DNA from: CAZOWW01 sp964583765 | GTDB lineage: Bacteria; Actinomycetota; Actinomycetes; Actinomycetales; Kineosporiaceae | Direction of reading: 5' to 3' | DNA: 24,884 bases | Assembly: GCA_964583765.1 (NCBI GenBank) | Contig: CAZOWW010000090.1 | Location: 1-24,884, forward strand | Shown here: one piece after another, positions 1 through 9,128 of the stretch | Numbering within the stretch: the first letter of the stretch is position 1 | Layout of the letters: each line of letters opens with the position of its first letter | Program-made: the position numbers and the translations under genes | Notes under the pieces: model-generated | The model's input: only the letters and a program-made list of their open reading frames with translations | What the model was told of the DNA's origin: nothing | Databases searched by the model: none

Positions 1-318
1 AGACTAGGGAACGACCTGCCCAAAGTCGTGGACGACACGTCCATGACTCACACCCTGCTGGAGCCTGGAGCGCTGCCGGACCCGTGGAGGGATGCCGGAG
101 CCCGGGCCGGATCTCCGGCCGCCGGATTCCACGATCGCCGTTCCTTCGTGGCCGCCTCGCCCTACAGCTGCGCGTCAGGAACGCCGAGCAACCGGACGAG
201 GCGCGCGGCTTCCGTGACGCCTGTCCCGAGGGCCGGGCGATGGTCGAACAATGGTCGAGCCGAGCGACGCCGATCACTCGTGGCGATGACGCAGCTGTGA
301 ATGGGAGGGCCGATCTCC
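1..318. other. Upstream region without a supported gene
   Basis: No convincing coding sequence is seen before the MFS gene. Two plus-strand frames stay open here, but their translations are Arg/Pro-rich, show no recognisable domain, and one simply runs on out of frame into the transporter gene. The final part holds the ribosome-binding site of the transporter. I see no clear promoter or terminator. Confidence 0.5.
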
Positions 319-2379
319 ATGGTGGATTCGGATGCGGCGACAGAGGTACGGGGAGCGCCGATGTCGACGCCGTCCGGTCGCGCGATCGTGAGTGGCCTGT
401 GGCATCGGGAGCTGCACCGCTACCCTCGCGATCTGCCGCGGGCCGCGTACCTGGGAATCGTCGTCCTCGTGTCCATCACGTTGTACTACGAGTTGTACGT
501 CCAGGGATCGGTGTCGACCCAGATCATCGCCCACTATCACCTTTCCCTGGCGTACTTCACGAGCGTCATGGTGATCGGGAACGGGGTGGGGGCGCTCGGG
601 TCGATCCTCGCGGGGCTGGCGGACCGGTGGGGCAGGGCGAATCTGGTCGTGGGCGGCCTCCTGATCGCCAGTCTGCTGATCTTGTTCGTGTTGCCGAATG
701 CCCCTGACGGAGCCTCGTACACCGCGGAATTCGCGGTGTTGGGCCTGGTGGAAGGGGCGGTCCTGGTGGCGACCCCGGCCCTGATGCGGGACTTCTCCCC
801 CCAACTCGGCCGCGCCGCGGCGATGGGCTTCTGGACCATGGGCCCGGTGATGGGCAGCCTGGTGACCACCGAGGTCTCCAGTCACACCCTGAACGCTCAC
901 CCTTCGTGGCGTTTCCAGTTCACGGTCTGCGGGCTCACCGGCCTGGTGGTGTTCGTGATCGCTCTGTTCGGTCTTCGGGAGCTGTCGCCTCGATTGCGGG
1001 ACCAGCTGATGGTGAGCAGTCACGACCGTGCCCTGATCGAGGCACGGGCGGTCGGCGACACCTCCCGGCCGGTGCGGCGCCGCGCCTGGCGCCAGATGGT
1101 GCGCCGCGACATCGTCGGTCCGGCCTTCGCGATCAGCGTCTTCCTGGTCTTCTACTACATCGCGGTGAGCTCCTTCGTCGTCTACTGCTCGGTCAACTTC
1201 GGCTACTCCGAGGCGAAGGCCAACAGCCTGGCGAACTGGTACTGGGGCGCGAACGCCATTGCCGTGGTCGTCACCGGCGTGGTGTCGGACCGGTTGAGGG
1301 TGCGCAAGCCGTTCATGGTCGCCGGGGCCGTGGTCAGTGCCGCTGGACTGGCCGTCTTCGCCGGTCTGACGACCCATCCGACCACCTCGTACCACACGTT
1401 CGCCTGGCTGCTGGCGCTCATCGGGAGTGCCGGCGGCGTCGCCTACTGCGCATGGATGGCCGGCTTCACGGAGACGGTGGAGAAGCACAACCCGGCCATG
1501 ACCGCGACCGGGCTGGCGATCTGGGGCGGAATGCTGCGGGCGGTGGTCTGCCTCTCGCTGACCGGGCTGATGCTCATGGTCAGCTCGGCCGGCACCCTCG
1601 TCGACCACGGGCCCAGGGTGGCGGCCCTGGCGGCGAAGTACGCCCCGCAGACGGCGACGCTGAGTTCCCTGTCGACGGCGACGCAGAACTCCCTCGCCGC
1701 CCACCCGGACGACCCTGCGGCGCAGGTCCAGGCGCTCAGCGAGCTGACCGGGTTGAGCGTGGGTGAGGTCACCCGTGTGGTGACCTTGAGCACCCAGGAC
1801 GCCGAGGAGCTGAAGACCGTGCAGGCGGTCGATCCCCAGGTGCTCTCGGCTCTGATTGCCGACAAGCAGGACCAGGAGGCGTTGGCCGCGGCGATCCAGC
1901 AGGTCGAGGCGGCATTCGGGATCGACGAGGCCGCTGCCCGACAACGACTGATCGCAGCCAACAAGATCTCCACCGTCGACTACCTGGCTCTCCGGCTCAA
2001 CGGACCGAAGATCCAGCATGCCGGTGTCAGGCTGGCCGAACTGGCCAAGATGTCCGCACCCGACGCCGCCTACCTGCGCGCCCACGGGGCTCAGGTGCTG
2101 AAGGCTCAGAAGGACTCCCCCCAACAGTGGCAACGGTGGTGGTGGCTCACCTTCGCTGCGCAGCTCCTCTTCCTGCCGTTCGTCTTCCTCCTCACCGGCC
2201 GCTGGAGCCCGCGCCGTGCACGCGAGGACGTCCGAGCGCATGAGGAGGCGATCGAGAAGGAGTTGCAGGACCTGATCGAGTCCTCCGGCGCGGTGTCCGG
2301 AGTTACCCGAGCCGGTGAGGACGTCCTCGGAATCCGCGAGCACGATGCGAAACGTACCCAGGGCGCGGTGGACAGCTGA
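319..2379 (+). CDS. MFS transporter with a large insert before the last helix
   Basis: Predicted 686-residue inner-membrane secondary transporter of the major facilitator superfamily; the substrate cannot be read from sequence. The first half has six hydrophobic segments and the family loop motif GLADRWGR between helices 2 and 3; a second six-helix half follows a charged central loop containing RPVRRRAWRQ. Between the last two helices lies an unusual hydrophilic, Ala-rich insert of about 190 residues (roughly 425-615), followed by a final helix and a charged cytoplasmic tail. I chose the second in-frame ATG because GGGAGG lies about 10 nt before it; the ATG 18 nt upstream has no such site, and another in-frame ATG with GGGGAG lies 42 nt downstream. 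It stands alone and is convergent with the hydrogenase operon, so a role in hydrogen metabolism is not implied. Confidence 0.85.
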   Translation: MVDSDAATEVRGAPMSTPSGRAIVSGLWHRELHRYPRDLPRAAYLGIVVLVSITLYYELYVQGSVSTQIIAHYHLSLAYFTSVMVIGNGVGALGSILAGLADRWGRANLVVGGLLIASLLILFVLPNAPDGASYTAEFAVLGLVEGAVLVATPALMRDFSPQLGRAAAMGFWTMGPVMGSLVTTEVSSHTLNAHPSWRFQFTVCGLTGLVVFVIALFGLRELSPRLRDQLMVSSHDRALIEARAVGDTSRPVRRRAWRQMVRRDIVGPAFAISVFLVFYYIAVSSFVVYCSVNFGYSEAKANSLANWYWGANAIAVVVTGVVSDRLRVRKPFMVAGAVVSAAGLAVFAGLTTHPTTSYHTFAWLLALIGSAGGVAYCAWMAGFTETVEKHNPAMTATGLAIWGGMLRAVVCLSLTGLMLMVSSAGTLVDHGPRVAALAAKYAPQTATLSSLSTATQNSLAAHPDDPAAQVQALSELTGLSVGEVTRVVTLSTQDAEELKTVQAVDPQVLSALIADKQDQEALAAAIQQVEAAFGIDEAAARQRLIAANKISTVDYLALRLNGPKIQHAGVRLAELAKMSAPDAAYLRAHGAQVLKAQKDSPQQWQRWWWLTFAAQLLFLPFVFLLTGRWSPRRAREDVRAHEEAIEKELQDLIESSGAVSGVTRAGEDVLGIREHDAKRTQGAVDS

Positions 2380-2556
2380 CCCGGCCAACGACGCGCCCGC
2401 CCCGGCTACGCCCTCATTCGCGAGGAACCGATACTCGTGCAGGTCAGCGATCAAGCCTGGGATTGCGAGCCCCGCCTGGCTGCCGGTCCGTGGGCCGCGA
2501 CGCGCGTGACCACCATCACCATCGGCCTCGAGCCGCGAAGGAGGATCCTGAGCGCC
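2380..2556. other. Intergenic region with strong ribosome-binding site
   Basis: A 177-nt gap between the transporter and the next plus-strand gene. Its only clear signal is AAGGAGG at 2538-2544, which fixes the downstream GTG start at 2557. No terminator hairpin stands out. Confidence 0.45.
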
Positions 2557-3243
2557 GTGAAGTTCGTCGCGACCAGGTCTCGGCGGGCCCTCGCGTCGAA
2601 CCCTGATGGGCGGGTTGGCTCGGTGAGGCCAGGACGTGTGATGCAGGTGATCCTGGTCTGGGCAGTGGCGGTGGCTGCCGGGATCGCGCTGGTCTGGCTG
2701 GCCATCGGCTCGGCCGGGCGCGAGATCACGGGGGGCTCCCTGCGGATCGACATCGGGGGCCTGGCGACGCCGACCGCGCGGCCGGTATCGACCGGTCACC
2801 CTGGAGCACGCACGACGTCCGCACGCACGACGTCCCCACGCACGACATCAGCGTCGCCTTGCGGGCGGCCGGCCACCGACTCGCTGAACGCGGGCCTGGC
2901 AGGCACCGGTGCTCCCGCCGCACCACAGGGGTCAACGGGCGCAGGTTCCTCGGCCGCCAGCAGGTCACTCACACACTGTGCATCCACAGCGGGTGGTGCG
3001 GTGTCCGTCACCTGCCGCGGGAACTCGGTCGTCGATTGGACCGTCTTCCCGGTCAACGGGTGGGTTGTCCGCCCCACGGCCTCCGCCAGGGTGCTGACGG
3101 TGAGCTTCAGCAACGGCGAGTACCACCGGGTCCGCGTCACGGCAACCTGCGCGAGCGGACAGCCGTCGTTCTCGCGGTCGCGGTCCGTCAGCGGCGATTC
3201 CGGCGACGACTCCGGTGATGGCTCCGAGGAGAGCGACGACTGA
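2557..3243 (+). CDS. Membrane-anchored extracytoplasmic protein with Thr/Arg-rich linker, unknown function
   Basis: Predicted 228-residue protein not assigned to a family. A short basic N-terminus is followed by one hydrophobic segment at about residues 29-50, so it is probably a type II membrane protein or carries an uncleaved signal. Next comes a low-complexity stretch in which RTTS recurs three times, encoded by 15-bp tandem units around 2810-2848. A possible globular region (about residues 140-210) has several Cys and Trp residues and a beta-rich look, and the tail is Ser/Asp-rich and acidic. The GTG start is preceded by AAGGAGG with 12 nt spacing; longer in-frame starts exist but lack such a site. 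The linker resembles in composition the Thr-rich linkers of the hydrogenase subunits encoded on the other strand, which may only reflect the general style of this organism's secreted proteins. Confidence 0.65.
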   Translation: MKFVATRSRRALASNPDGRVGSVRPGRVMQVILVWAVAVAAGIALVWLAIGSAGREITGGSLRIDIGGLATPTARPVSTGHPGARTTSARTTSPRTTSASPCGRPATDSLNAGLAGTGAPAAPQGSTGAGSSAASRSLTHCASTAGGAVSVTCRGNSVVDWTVFPVNGWVVRPTASARVLTVSFSNGEYHRVRVTATCASGQPSFSRSRSVSGDSGDDSGDGSEESDD

Positions 3244-3291
3244 AGGCCCCGGTACCTCAGCCAGCACGTTCACCGGCCAGGCCCGATGTCG

Positions 3292-4503
3292 TCAGCAGAT
3301 CCTCGGGAGCTGCTCGCCCAGAGGCGGGTCCACGATCCTGGTCCCGCCGAACGCGGAGCGGGTCACCACCATGCCCGGATGCTCTGCAACGCACTCGCCG
3401 ATGATGGCCGCGTCCACGCCCAGCGGATGGGCACGCATCGCCGCCAGCACCGCCTCGGCGTGCTGGCGGGGTACGAAGGCCACGAGCTTGCCCTCGTTGG
3501 CGATGTACCAGGGGTCCAGGCCGAGGAAGGCGCAGGCGTTGGCAACCGCGTCCGGCACCGGGACCGCGCCGTTCGTGATGTCCACCCCGATCCGGCTGGC
3601 GGTGGCGATCTCGTTCAGCGTGGCCGCCAGCCCGCCACGGGTGGGGTCGCGCAAGGTATGCAGGTCGGGAGTGACCGCCAGCATCGCGGCGACCAGCTCG
3701 TTCAGGGGGGCGCTGTCGGTGCTCACCTCCGCGGCGAACTCCAAGCCCTTGCGGACGCTGAGCACCGCGATCCCGTGGACTCCGAGCAACCCGCTGACCA
3801 GAACGACGTCGCCGGGGCGGGCACGATCCGGACGAAGATCCACCCCGGGGGGAACCAGACCGATCCCGGCCGTGCAGACGAACACGCCGTCGCCGTGCCC
3901 GGCGTCCACGACCTTGGTGTCCCCGGTGGCGATCGTGACCCCGGCGCGCCGTGCCGCCGCACCCATGGCCCGAGCCACCTGATCGACGACCTCGATCGCG
4001 ACGCCCTCCTCCAGGATGAACCCGCAGGACAGGAAGGCGGGTTGGGCTCCGCTCATGGCCAGATCGTTCACCGTGCCGTTGACGGCCAGATCGCCTATGC
4101 AACCCCCCGGGAAGAACAGGGGCTGCACGACATAGGAATCGGTGGAGAAGGCCAGACGTGCTCCGCCGAGCTCAACGACTGCCGAGTCGCCCAGTTGGTG
4201 CAGGACGCTCGGCACACCGTCGGGATCGCCGTCCGCGCCGGGACCGGTACCGACCCCAGCGTCGGTACCGCGTGGAGAGTCGGTCCCCCGTGGAAGGAAG
4301 GCCGGCAGGAAGAGCTGCTCGATCAGCTCCGACGACATCACCCCACCGGAGCCGTGCCCCATCACGATCGTCGAGTCGCTGCGCAGCGGAACCGGGCACG
4401 ACCAGGAGCCGAGATCCGGGCCGGACCACGTCGGCCGCCCTGCCTGGTCGGTCGGTGCTGCCTGATCAGTCGGTGCTTGCTGGTCGGTCGGTGCCTGCTC
4501 CAT
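3292..4503 (-). CDS. hypE: Hydrogenase maturation protein HypE (carbamoyl dehydratase)
   Basis: 403-residue member of the PurM/AIR synthase-like family. HypE accepts a carbamoyl group from HypF on its C-terminal Cys and dehydrates it with ATP to a thiocyanate, the source of the cyanide ligands of the active-site iron. The protein ends in the diagnostic PRIC, so the acceptor Cys is the last residue. Family motifs include GHGSGG near residue 50, the metal/ATP-binding segments STDSYVV and NGTVNDLAMSGA, and RDPTRGGLA. It is longer than usual at the N-terminus: a stretch containing three APTDQ units comes from three 18-bp tandem repeats at 4445-4498. The ATG has AAGGAGC just upstream, and the gene start overlaps the hypD end by 38 nt. 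It is the last gene of the operon and faces the plus-strand gene ending at 3243 with a 48-nt gap. Confidence 0.97.
   Translation of the reverse strand: MEQAPTDQQAPTDQAAPTDQAGRPTWSGPDLGSWSCPVPLRSDSTIVMGHGSGGVMSSELIEQLFLPAFLPRGTDSPRGTDAGVGTGPGADGDPDGVPSVLHQLGDSAVVELGGARLAFSTDSYVVQPLFFPGGCIGDLAVNGTVNDLAMSGAQPAFLSCGFILEEGVAIEVVDQVARAMGAAARRAGVTIATGDTKVVDAGHGDGVFVCTAGIGLVPPGVDLRPDRARPGDVVLVSGLLGVHGIAVLSVRKGLEFAAEVSTDSAPLNELVAAMLAVTPDLHTLRDPTRGGLAATLNEIATASRIGVDITNGAVPVPDAVANACAFLGLDPWYIANEGKLVAFVPRQHAEAVLAAMRAHPLGVDAAIIGECVAEHPGMVVTRSAFGGTRIVDPPLGEQLPRIC
4445..4498. repeat. Three 18-bp tandem repeats in the hypE/hypD overlap
   Basis: Three consecutive 18-bp units with a few substitutions (4445-4462, 4463-4480, 4481-4498). 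They encode the repeated APTDQ-type motif at the HypE N-terminus, and the right part also codes for the end of HypD in another frame. This looks like local slippage that lengthened the HypE leader without harming HypD. Confidence 0.85.
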
Positions 4504-5608
4504 CGGGACCTGCTCCTTGGGGAATGAGGCGGCGGTAGCGGTAGTAGGCGGCGCAGGCGCCCTCGCTGCTGACCATGGTGGCTCCCAGCGGATCGCGCGG
4601 CGTGCACCGCTTGCCGAATGCTGGGCACTGGTGCGGGGTGATCAGCCCCTGGAGCACCTCACCCGCATGGCAGGTAGCCGGCTCCTGGGTATGGATCGCG
4701 CCGACCCCGAACCGCTGCTCCGCATCGAAGTCCCGGTACCCCGACGAGAGCTGCCACCCCGAATCGGGGATCACGCCGATCCCGCGCCAGGCGCGGTCGG
4801 TGACCTCGAAGATCTCGGCCAGCATCGCTCGGGCGATCGGGTTGCCCGCGGCGGGCACGGCTCGGGCGTAGGCGTTCTCCACCACGTGCCGTCCGCTCTC
4901 CAACTGGATCACCGCCCGTCGGATGCCTTCGAGCAGGTCGAGGGGCTCGAATCCGGTGACGACGATGGGCACCTGGTACCGCTCGGCCAGGGCCGGGTAC
5001 TCCGATGTACCCATCACGCTGCAGACGTGCCCGGCGGCCAGGAAGGCCTGGACCCGGCACACCGGTGAGGACATGATCGCCGCGATCGCCGGGGGTACCC
5101 GCACGTGCGAGACGAGCATGCTGAAGTTGCCGATGCCGAGGGCCTTGGCCTGGTGCACGGCCATCGCATTGGGTGGAGCGGTGGTCTCGAACCCGATCCC
5201 GAAGAAGACGACCTGGCGGTCCGGGAGTTGTCGGGCGAGGTCCAGAGCATCGAGCGGGGAGTAGACCACACGGACGTCCGCACCCCTGCTCTTGACCTGG
5301 AACAGATCCTGGCTACTCCCAGGAACCCGGAGCATGTCGCCGAAGGAGCAGAAGACGACGCCCGGTTCCGCGGCGATGGCGAGCGCCTTGTCGATCGTCT
5401 CCAGCGGGGTCACGCACACGGGGCAACCGGGCCCGTGGATCAGCTCGATCCCCTCGGGTAACACCTGATCGATCCCGTGCCGGATGATCGAGTGTGTCTG
5501 GCCGCCGCACACCTCCATGAGCGCCCACGGCCGGGTCACCGTGGCCCGGATCTCGCCGAGCAGACGCCGGGCCAGCTCCGGATCCTGGAACTCGTCGAGG
5601 TACTTCAC
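4466..5608 (-). CDS. hypD: Hydrogenase maturation protein HypD (Fe-S scaffold)
   Basis: 380-residue iron-sulfur protein that, with HypC, holds the iron while its CN and CO ligands are added before transfer to the hydrogenase large subunit. All family signatures are visible: EVCGGQTH (Cys34), GPGCPVC (Cys62, Cys65), the GIGFETTAP segment near residue 137, and the C-terminal [4Fe-4S] cysteines at 313, 328, 335 and 352 in CHAGEVLQG, HQCPAFGKRC and EGACAAYYRYRR. Length is normal for the family apart from about 20 extra residues at the end. It begins with GTG, whose bases overlap the hypC stop codon by 4 nt, so the two are probably translationally coupled. Confidence 0.98.
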   Translation of the reverse strand: MKYLDEFQDPELARRLLGEIRATVTRPWALMEVCGGQTHSIIRHGIDQVLPEGIELIHGPGCPVCVTPLETIDKALAIAAEPGVVFCSFGDMLRVPGSSQDLFQVKSRGADVRVVYSPLDALDLARQLPDRQVVFFGIGFETTAPPNAMAVHQAKALGIGNFSMLVSHVRVPPAIAAIMSSPVCRVQAFLAAGHVCSVMGTSEYPALAERYQVPIVVTGFEPLDLLEGIRRAVIQLESGRHVVENAYARAVPAAGNPIARAMLAEIFEVTDRAWRGIGVIPDSGWQLSSGYRDFDAEQRFGVGAIHTQEPATCHAGEVLQGLITPHQCPAFGKRCTPRDPLGATMVSSEGACAAYYRYRRLIPQGAGPDGAGTDRPASTD

Positions 5609-5880
5609 CCCCGGTCACCGTCCTCGACCCGCAGCGGATCCGCGAACTCCTCCTCCAGGGTTCCGCTTCGGCGGAAGAGCTCCAGGGTGCTCAGGGCGGA
5701 GGCCTCATCCAGCTTCTGGATCGCGAAGCCGACGTGGACGATCACGTACTCGCCGCCGACGACCTCGGGCAGGTAGGCCAGGGACACCCGCTTGACCACC
5801 CCGCCGAAGTCGACCGAGGCCATCCGGGACCATCCGTCGCCGTCGGTCTCGAGCACCTTGCCCGGTACTGCCAAACACAT
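5605..5880 (-). CDS. hypC: Hydrogenase maturation chaperone HypC
   Basis: 91-residue HypC/HupF/HoxL-family chaperone that binds HypD and delivers the Fe(CN)2CO unit to the large-subunit precursor. The protein must begin Met-Cys because the N-terminal Cys binds iron; the start chosen gives MCLAVPGKV and has GGAGG about 9 nt upstream. An in-frame TTG nine bases earlier would bury this Cys and is rejected. The small beta-barrel core (ASVDFGGVVKRVSLAYLPEV, then GEYVIVHVGFAI) matches the family. It follows hypF after 5 nt and overlaps hypD by 4 nt. Confidence 0.97.
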   Translation of the reverse strand: MCLAVPGKVLETDGDGWSRMASVDFGGVVKRVSLAYLPEVVGGEYVIVHVGFAIQKLDEASALSTLELFRRSGTLEEEFADPLRVEDGDRG

Positions 5881-5885
5881 CGCCG

Positions 5886-8417
5886 TCAACCTCCCACGGG
5901 GGCGACCGGACCCGACGCGAGGCGGTGTCCGGCGACGGCGATCTGGCCCAGTGCCAGTCCGCCGTCATTGCAGGGAACCTTGCGATGCCGCAGCACCGTG
6001 AATCCACGAGCGCACAGAGCGGTCACGGACAACCGCAACAGGGTCGCGTTGGCGAACACCCCGCCGGAGAGGGCCACCACCCCCGTTCCCGAGTCGGCCC
6101 TGGCCGCCTCGGCGACCGCGGTGATCCCTTCGGCCAGCCCTCGGTGGAAACGGGCCGCGATCACCGGAGCAGGAACTGCGCGGAGCACGTCCGCGACGAC
6201 CGCTCGCACCAACGCGGCGCCGTCCAGCACCCCGCCACAGGGAGCGCCGCGGAGCGGGATGCCGCCGGGTACGAAGGGCAGACGGTAGGAGCCCGGCTCG
6301 GCGTCGAGGGCCCGGACGGCGGCGGCCTCCACGGCCATGGCCGCCTCGGCCTCGAAGTCCACCTGATGGCAGATTCCGGTGATCGAGGCGACGGCGTCGA
6401 AGAGCCGGCCCACACTGGACGTCGCGACGGTGCCGAGACCGGTCGCGAGTTGGTGGGCGAGCACTCTTCGCTCCGGGGAGGGGCAGGCGGCCACGCACGG
6501 CAGCGCGTCCGCCCAGGGCAGGCCCGCGGCCTGCAGGTGGGCCAGCGCCATCCGGTAGGGCCGGCGGACCGTGGCGTCCCCCCCGGCCAGAGGCACGTAG
6601 GCCAGGTGCGCGAACCGTCGGAAGCGGTCGTAGTCCGCCAGCAGGACCTCACCACCCCACATGGCCCCGTCCGTGCCGTAGCCGGTGCCGTCGAGGGAGA
6701 CCCCGATCACCGGCGCGGACCCGTCCAGGCCGTGCTCGGCCATCACGGCGGCGACATGCGCGTGGTGATGCTGCACCCGCGCCACCGCCAGGCCGGCCGC
6801 TGCGGCGTGACGCAGGGCCATCCGCACGGATCGGTATCCGGGGTGCAGGTCGGCGACCAGGAGTCGCGGTCGAACGCCGACGAGATCGCTCAGGTGTTGC
6901 ACGGCGCGGGTGAACATCTCCTGGGTGGCCAGGTCGTCAAGATCCCCGACATGGGCCGAGAGCCAGGCGTAGCGACCCTGTGCCAGCGCGAAGGTGTTCT
7001 TGACATCCCCCCCGACGGCCAGCAGGGGCTCGGTCTCGAACGGGAGCGGGACGGGCAGTGGTGCGTAGCCGCGCGAGCGCCGGAGCGGAACCTCGGCGCC
7101 GTTCACCACCCGGGTCACCGAGTCGTCGCAGGCGACGTGGATCGGTCGGTCGTGGCGCAACCAGGCGTCCGCGATCCCGGCCAACCGGCTCACGGCCTGC
7201 GCGTCATCCGTGGCGAGCGGCTCGCCGGCGAGATTGCCGCTGGTCAGGATCAGTGCCCGCGGTCCGGGCCAACCGGCCCCGCCCCCGGGCGCGGCGTCTT
7301 CCTCCGGTACCGCACTGCCCTCGAACAGGAGGTGGTGCAGTGCGGTCGGCGGCAGCATCACCCCCAGGTCGGGATTCCCGGGCGCGACCTCCTCCGCGAC
7401 CTCCAACCCGGGGCCCCGCGTCGGCGTGCACACCGAGCCGGGCAGCCGTCCCAGCCGTCGGAGCAGCACGATCGGACGACGTGCAGAGGTCAGCAGGGCC
7501 GCCTCCTGCTCGTCGACCCGGCACACAGCCCGTGCCGCCGCGAGATCAGGCACCAGGATCGCGAACGGCTTGGCCCCACGATGCTTGCGCTCACGCAACT
7601 GCGCGACCACGGCCGGGTTGGTGGCGTCGCACGCCAGGTGATAGCCACCGAGGCCCTTCACGGCCACGATGGCACCGGTCCGGAGCAGCTCCCGGGCCCG
7701 GGCCAGCGCAGCTTCCGATCGGAGCGTGCGCAGGGCCGTCCGGTCCGCCCTCGCGCCCGTGCCGGTCACAGCCAGTGACTCCGGCGGCTCCAGCAACTCC
7801 AGCCTCGGCCCGCAGGCGTGGCAGGAGATCGGCTGGGCATGGAAGCGCCGATCCGCCGGGTCCGAGTACTCCCGGGCGCAGTCGGGGCACATCGGGAACC
7901 CGGCCATCGTGGTCGACGGCCGGTCGTACGGCAGTCCGGTGACGATCGTGAACCGGGGCCCGCAGGCGGTGCAGGTGATGAAGGGATGCCGGTACCGACG
8001 ATCGGTCGGATCCCGGAACTCGGCCAGACAGGCCGGACAGGTCGCCACGTCCGGGGGGACCAGCGTCCGCCCGCCACCACCGGCCGAGGCATCGATCACG
8101 AACCCGTCCCCCGGGACGGTGGGCAGCGTGGTCCAGTCGACGTTCTCGACCACGGCCAGCGGCGGGGCGTCGATCCGCACCCTGGCGCAGAAGGACTCGA
8201 CGTCCTCGAGCTGCCCCTGCACCTCGGCCCGGACGCCGTCACCGGTGTTCCAGACCCGACCGGCCAAGGACAGTTCGCTGGCAAGGGAGTAGACGAACGG
8301 CCGGAAGCCGACCCCCTGCACCAACCCGCGGATCCGGACCAGTCGGCGCTGGAGAGTTGCGGCCGCGCTGGAGGGTCGGGGGTGCCCGGCCACCTCCGTC
8401 GCCCACCGCTGTCTCAC
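5886..8417 (-). CDS. hypF: Carbamoyltransferase HypF
   Basis: 843-residue multidomain enzyme that converts carbamoyl phosphate to carbamoyl-adenylate and passes the carbamoyl group to HypE. Domains in order: acylphosphatase (about 24-110, with GLVQGVGFRPFVY), two zinc-finger units with CxxC-x18-CxxC spacing (Cys127/130/149/152 and Cys177/180/199/202), a YrdC-like domain (about 225-420, with KGLGGYHLACDA and LTSGNLAGEP) and a Kae1-like carbamoyltransferase domain (about 455-835, with HHHAH at 540-544, SLDGTGYGTDG and LSGGVFAN near the end). Nothing essential appears lost. It starts with GTG 12 nt after hypB. The first 23 residues are not family-conserved, so a slightly later start is possible. 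Confidence 0.98.
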   Translation of the reverse strand: MRQRWATEVAGHPRPSSAAATLQRRLVRIRGLVQGVGFRPFVYSLASELSLAGRVWNTGDGVRAEVQGQLEDVESFCARVRIDAPPLAVVENVDWTTLPTVPGDGFVIDASAGGGGRTLVPPDVATCPACLAEFRDPTDRRYRHPFITCTACGPRFTIVTGLPYDRPSTTMAGFPMCPDCAREYSDPADRRFHAQPISCHACGPRLELLEPPESLAVTGTGARADRTALRTLRSEAALARARELLRTGAIVAVKGLGGYHLACDATNPAVVAQLRERKHRGAKPFAILVPDLAAARAVCRVDEQEAALLTSARRPIVLLRRLGRLPGSVCTPTRGPGLEVAEEVAPGNPDLGVMLPPTALHHLLFEGSAVPEEDAAPGGGAGWPGPRALILTSGNLAGEPLATDDAQAVSRLAGIADAWLRHDRPIHVACDDSVTRVVNGAEVPLRRSRGYAPLPVPLPFETEPLLAVGGDVKNTFALAQGRYAWLSAHVGDLDDLATQEMFTRAVQHLSDLVGVRPRLLVADLHPGYRSVRMALRHAAAAGLAVARVQHHHAHVAAVMAEHGLDGSAPVIGVSLDGTGYGTDGAMWGGEVLLADYDRFRRFAHLAYVPLAGGDATVRRPYRMALAHLQAAGLPWADALPCVAACPSPERRVLAHQLATGLGTVATSSVGRLFDAVASITGICHQVDFEAEAAMAVEAAAVRALDAEPGSYRLPFVPGGIPLRGAPCGGVLDGAALVRAVVADVLRAVPAPVIAARFHRGLAEGITAVAEAARADSGTGVVALSGGVFANATLLRLSVTALCARGFTVLRHRKVPCNDGGLALGQIAVAGHRLASGPVAPVGG

Positions 8418-8429
8418 CGTCGGTCGCCT

Positions 8430-9128
8430 TCAGCAAGGGCCGGTCGCACCGACGCCCGCGGGCACGACCGATCCTTCGCCGGCCGCCGCGATCACCCGGG
8501 TGAGCAGTTCGTCGATGCCCTCACCGGTCTTGGCGCTGGTCCGAATCACCTCGAGGGACGGCTTGATCGCGTGCACCGCCTCCAGGAATGCCGACTCGTC
8601 GAAGTCACAGGCCTGGGCCAGGTCCACCTTGGTCATCACGACCACGTCGGCCCAGTGGTAGGCCGCCGGGTACTTGACCGGCTTGTCCTCGCCCTCGGTG
8701 ACGCTGGCCAGGACCACGCGCACGGAGTCCCCGAGGTCGTAGGACGCCGGGCAGACCAGGTTTCCCACGTTCTCGATGAACAGCAGCCGAGTGTCGGCGG
8801 GCAACCACCCGGTGAGGTGATCACGGATCAGGTCGGCCTCGAGGTGGCACAACCCGCCGGTGACCACCTGGCGCACGGGTGCGCCCGACCGGGCCAGCCG
8901 ACGGGCATCGTTCTCGGTGGCGACATCGCCGGTGAGCGCCGCCACCGAGACGTCCCGAGCCAGGGCGCGGGCCAGCAGCAGTTCCAGCAGGGCCGTCTTG
9001 CCCGAACCAGGGCTGGAGAGCAGGTTCACCGCCACCGTTCCCCCGGCCAGCAGATCCCGGCGCAATGCCTCCGCCAGATCGTCGTTCTTCGCCAGGATCG
9101 CGGTGCTCAGGTCGATCAGGCGGTTCAT
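8430..9128 (-). CDS. hypB: Nickel-inserting GTPase HypB
   Basis: 232-residue SIMIBI-class GTPase that, with HypA, inserts nickel into the large-subunit precursor. The Walker A loop SSPGSGKT is at residues 38-45. The dimer-interface metal site is represented by Cys94-His95 (GGLCHLE) and Cys126 (GNLVCPA), and the base-specificity segment reads MTKVDLA. The N-terminus is short, without the His-rich nickel-storage stretch or CxxGC-type motif of some homologues. Its ATG overlaps the hypA stop codon (ATGA), so translational coupling is likely. The C-terminal tail, ending in GPC, is not conserved. Confidence 0.98.
   Translation of the reverse strand: MNRLIDLSTAILAKNDDLAEALRRDLLAGGTVAVNLLSSPGSGKTALLELLLARALARDVSVAALTGDVATENDARRLARSGAPVRQVVTGGLCHLEADLIRDHLTGWLPADTRLLFIENVGNLVCPASYDLGDSVRVVLASVTEGEDKPVKYPAAYHWADVVVMTKVDLAQACDFDESAFLEAVHAIKPSLEVIRTSAKTGEGIDELLTRVIAAAGEGSVVPAGVGATGPC

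Noticed and set aside
274..2799. Very long minus-strand open frame opposite the MFS transporter
   Set aside because: Its translation is a low-complexity Arg/Gly/His/Asp-rich shadow typical of high-GC antisense frames, and the plus-strand product is a clear transporter.
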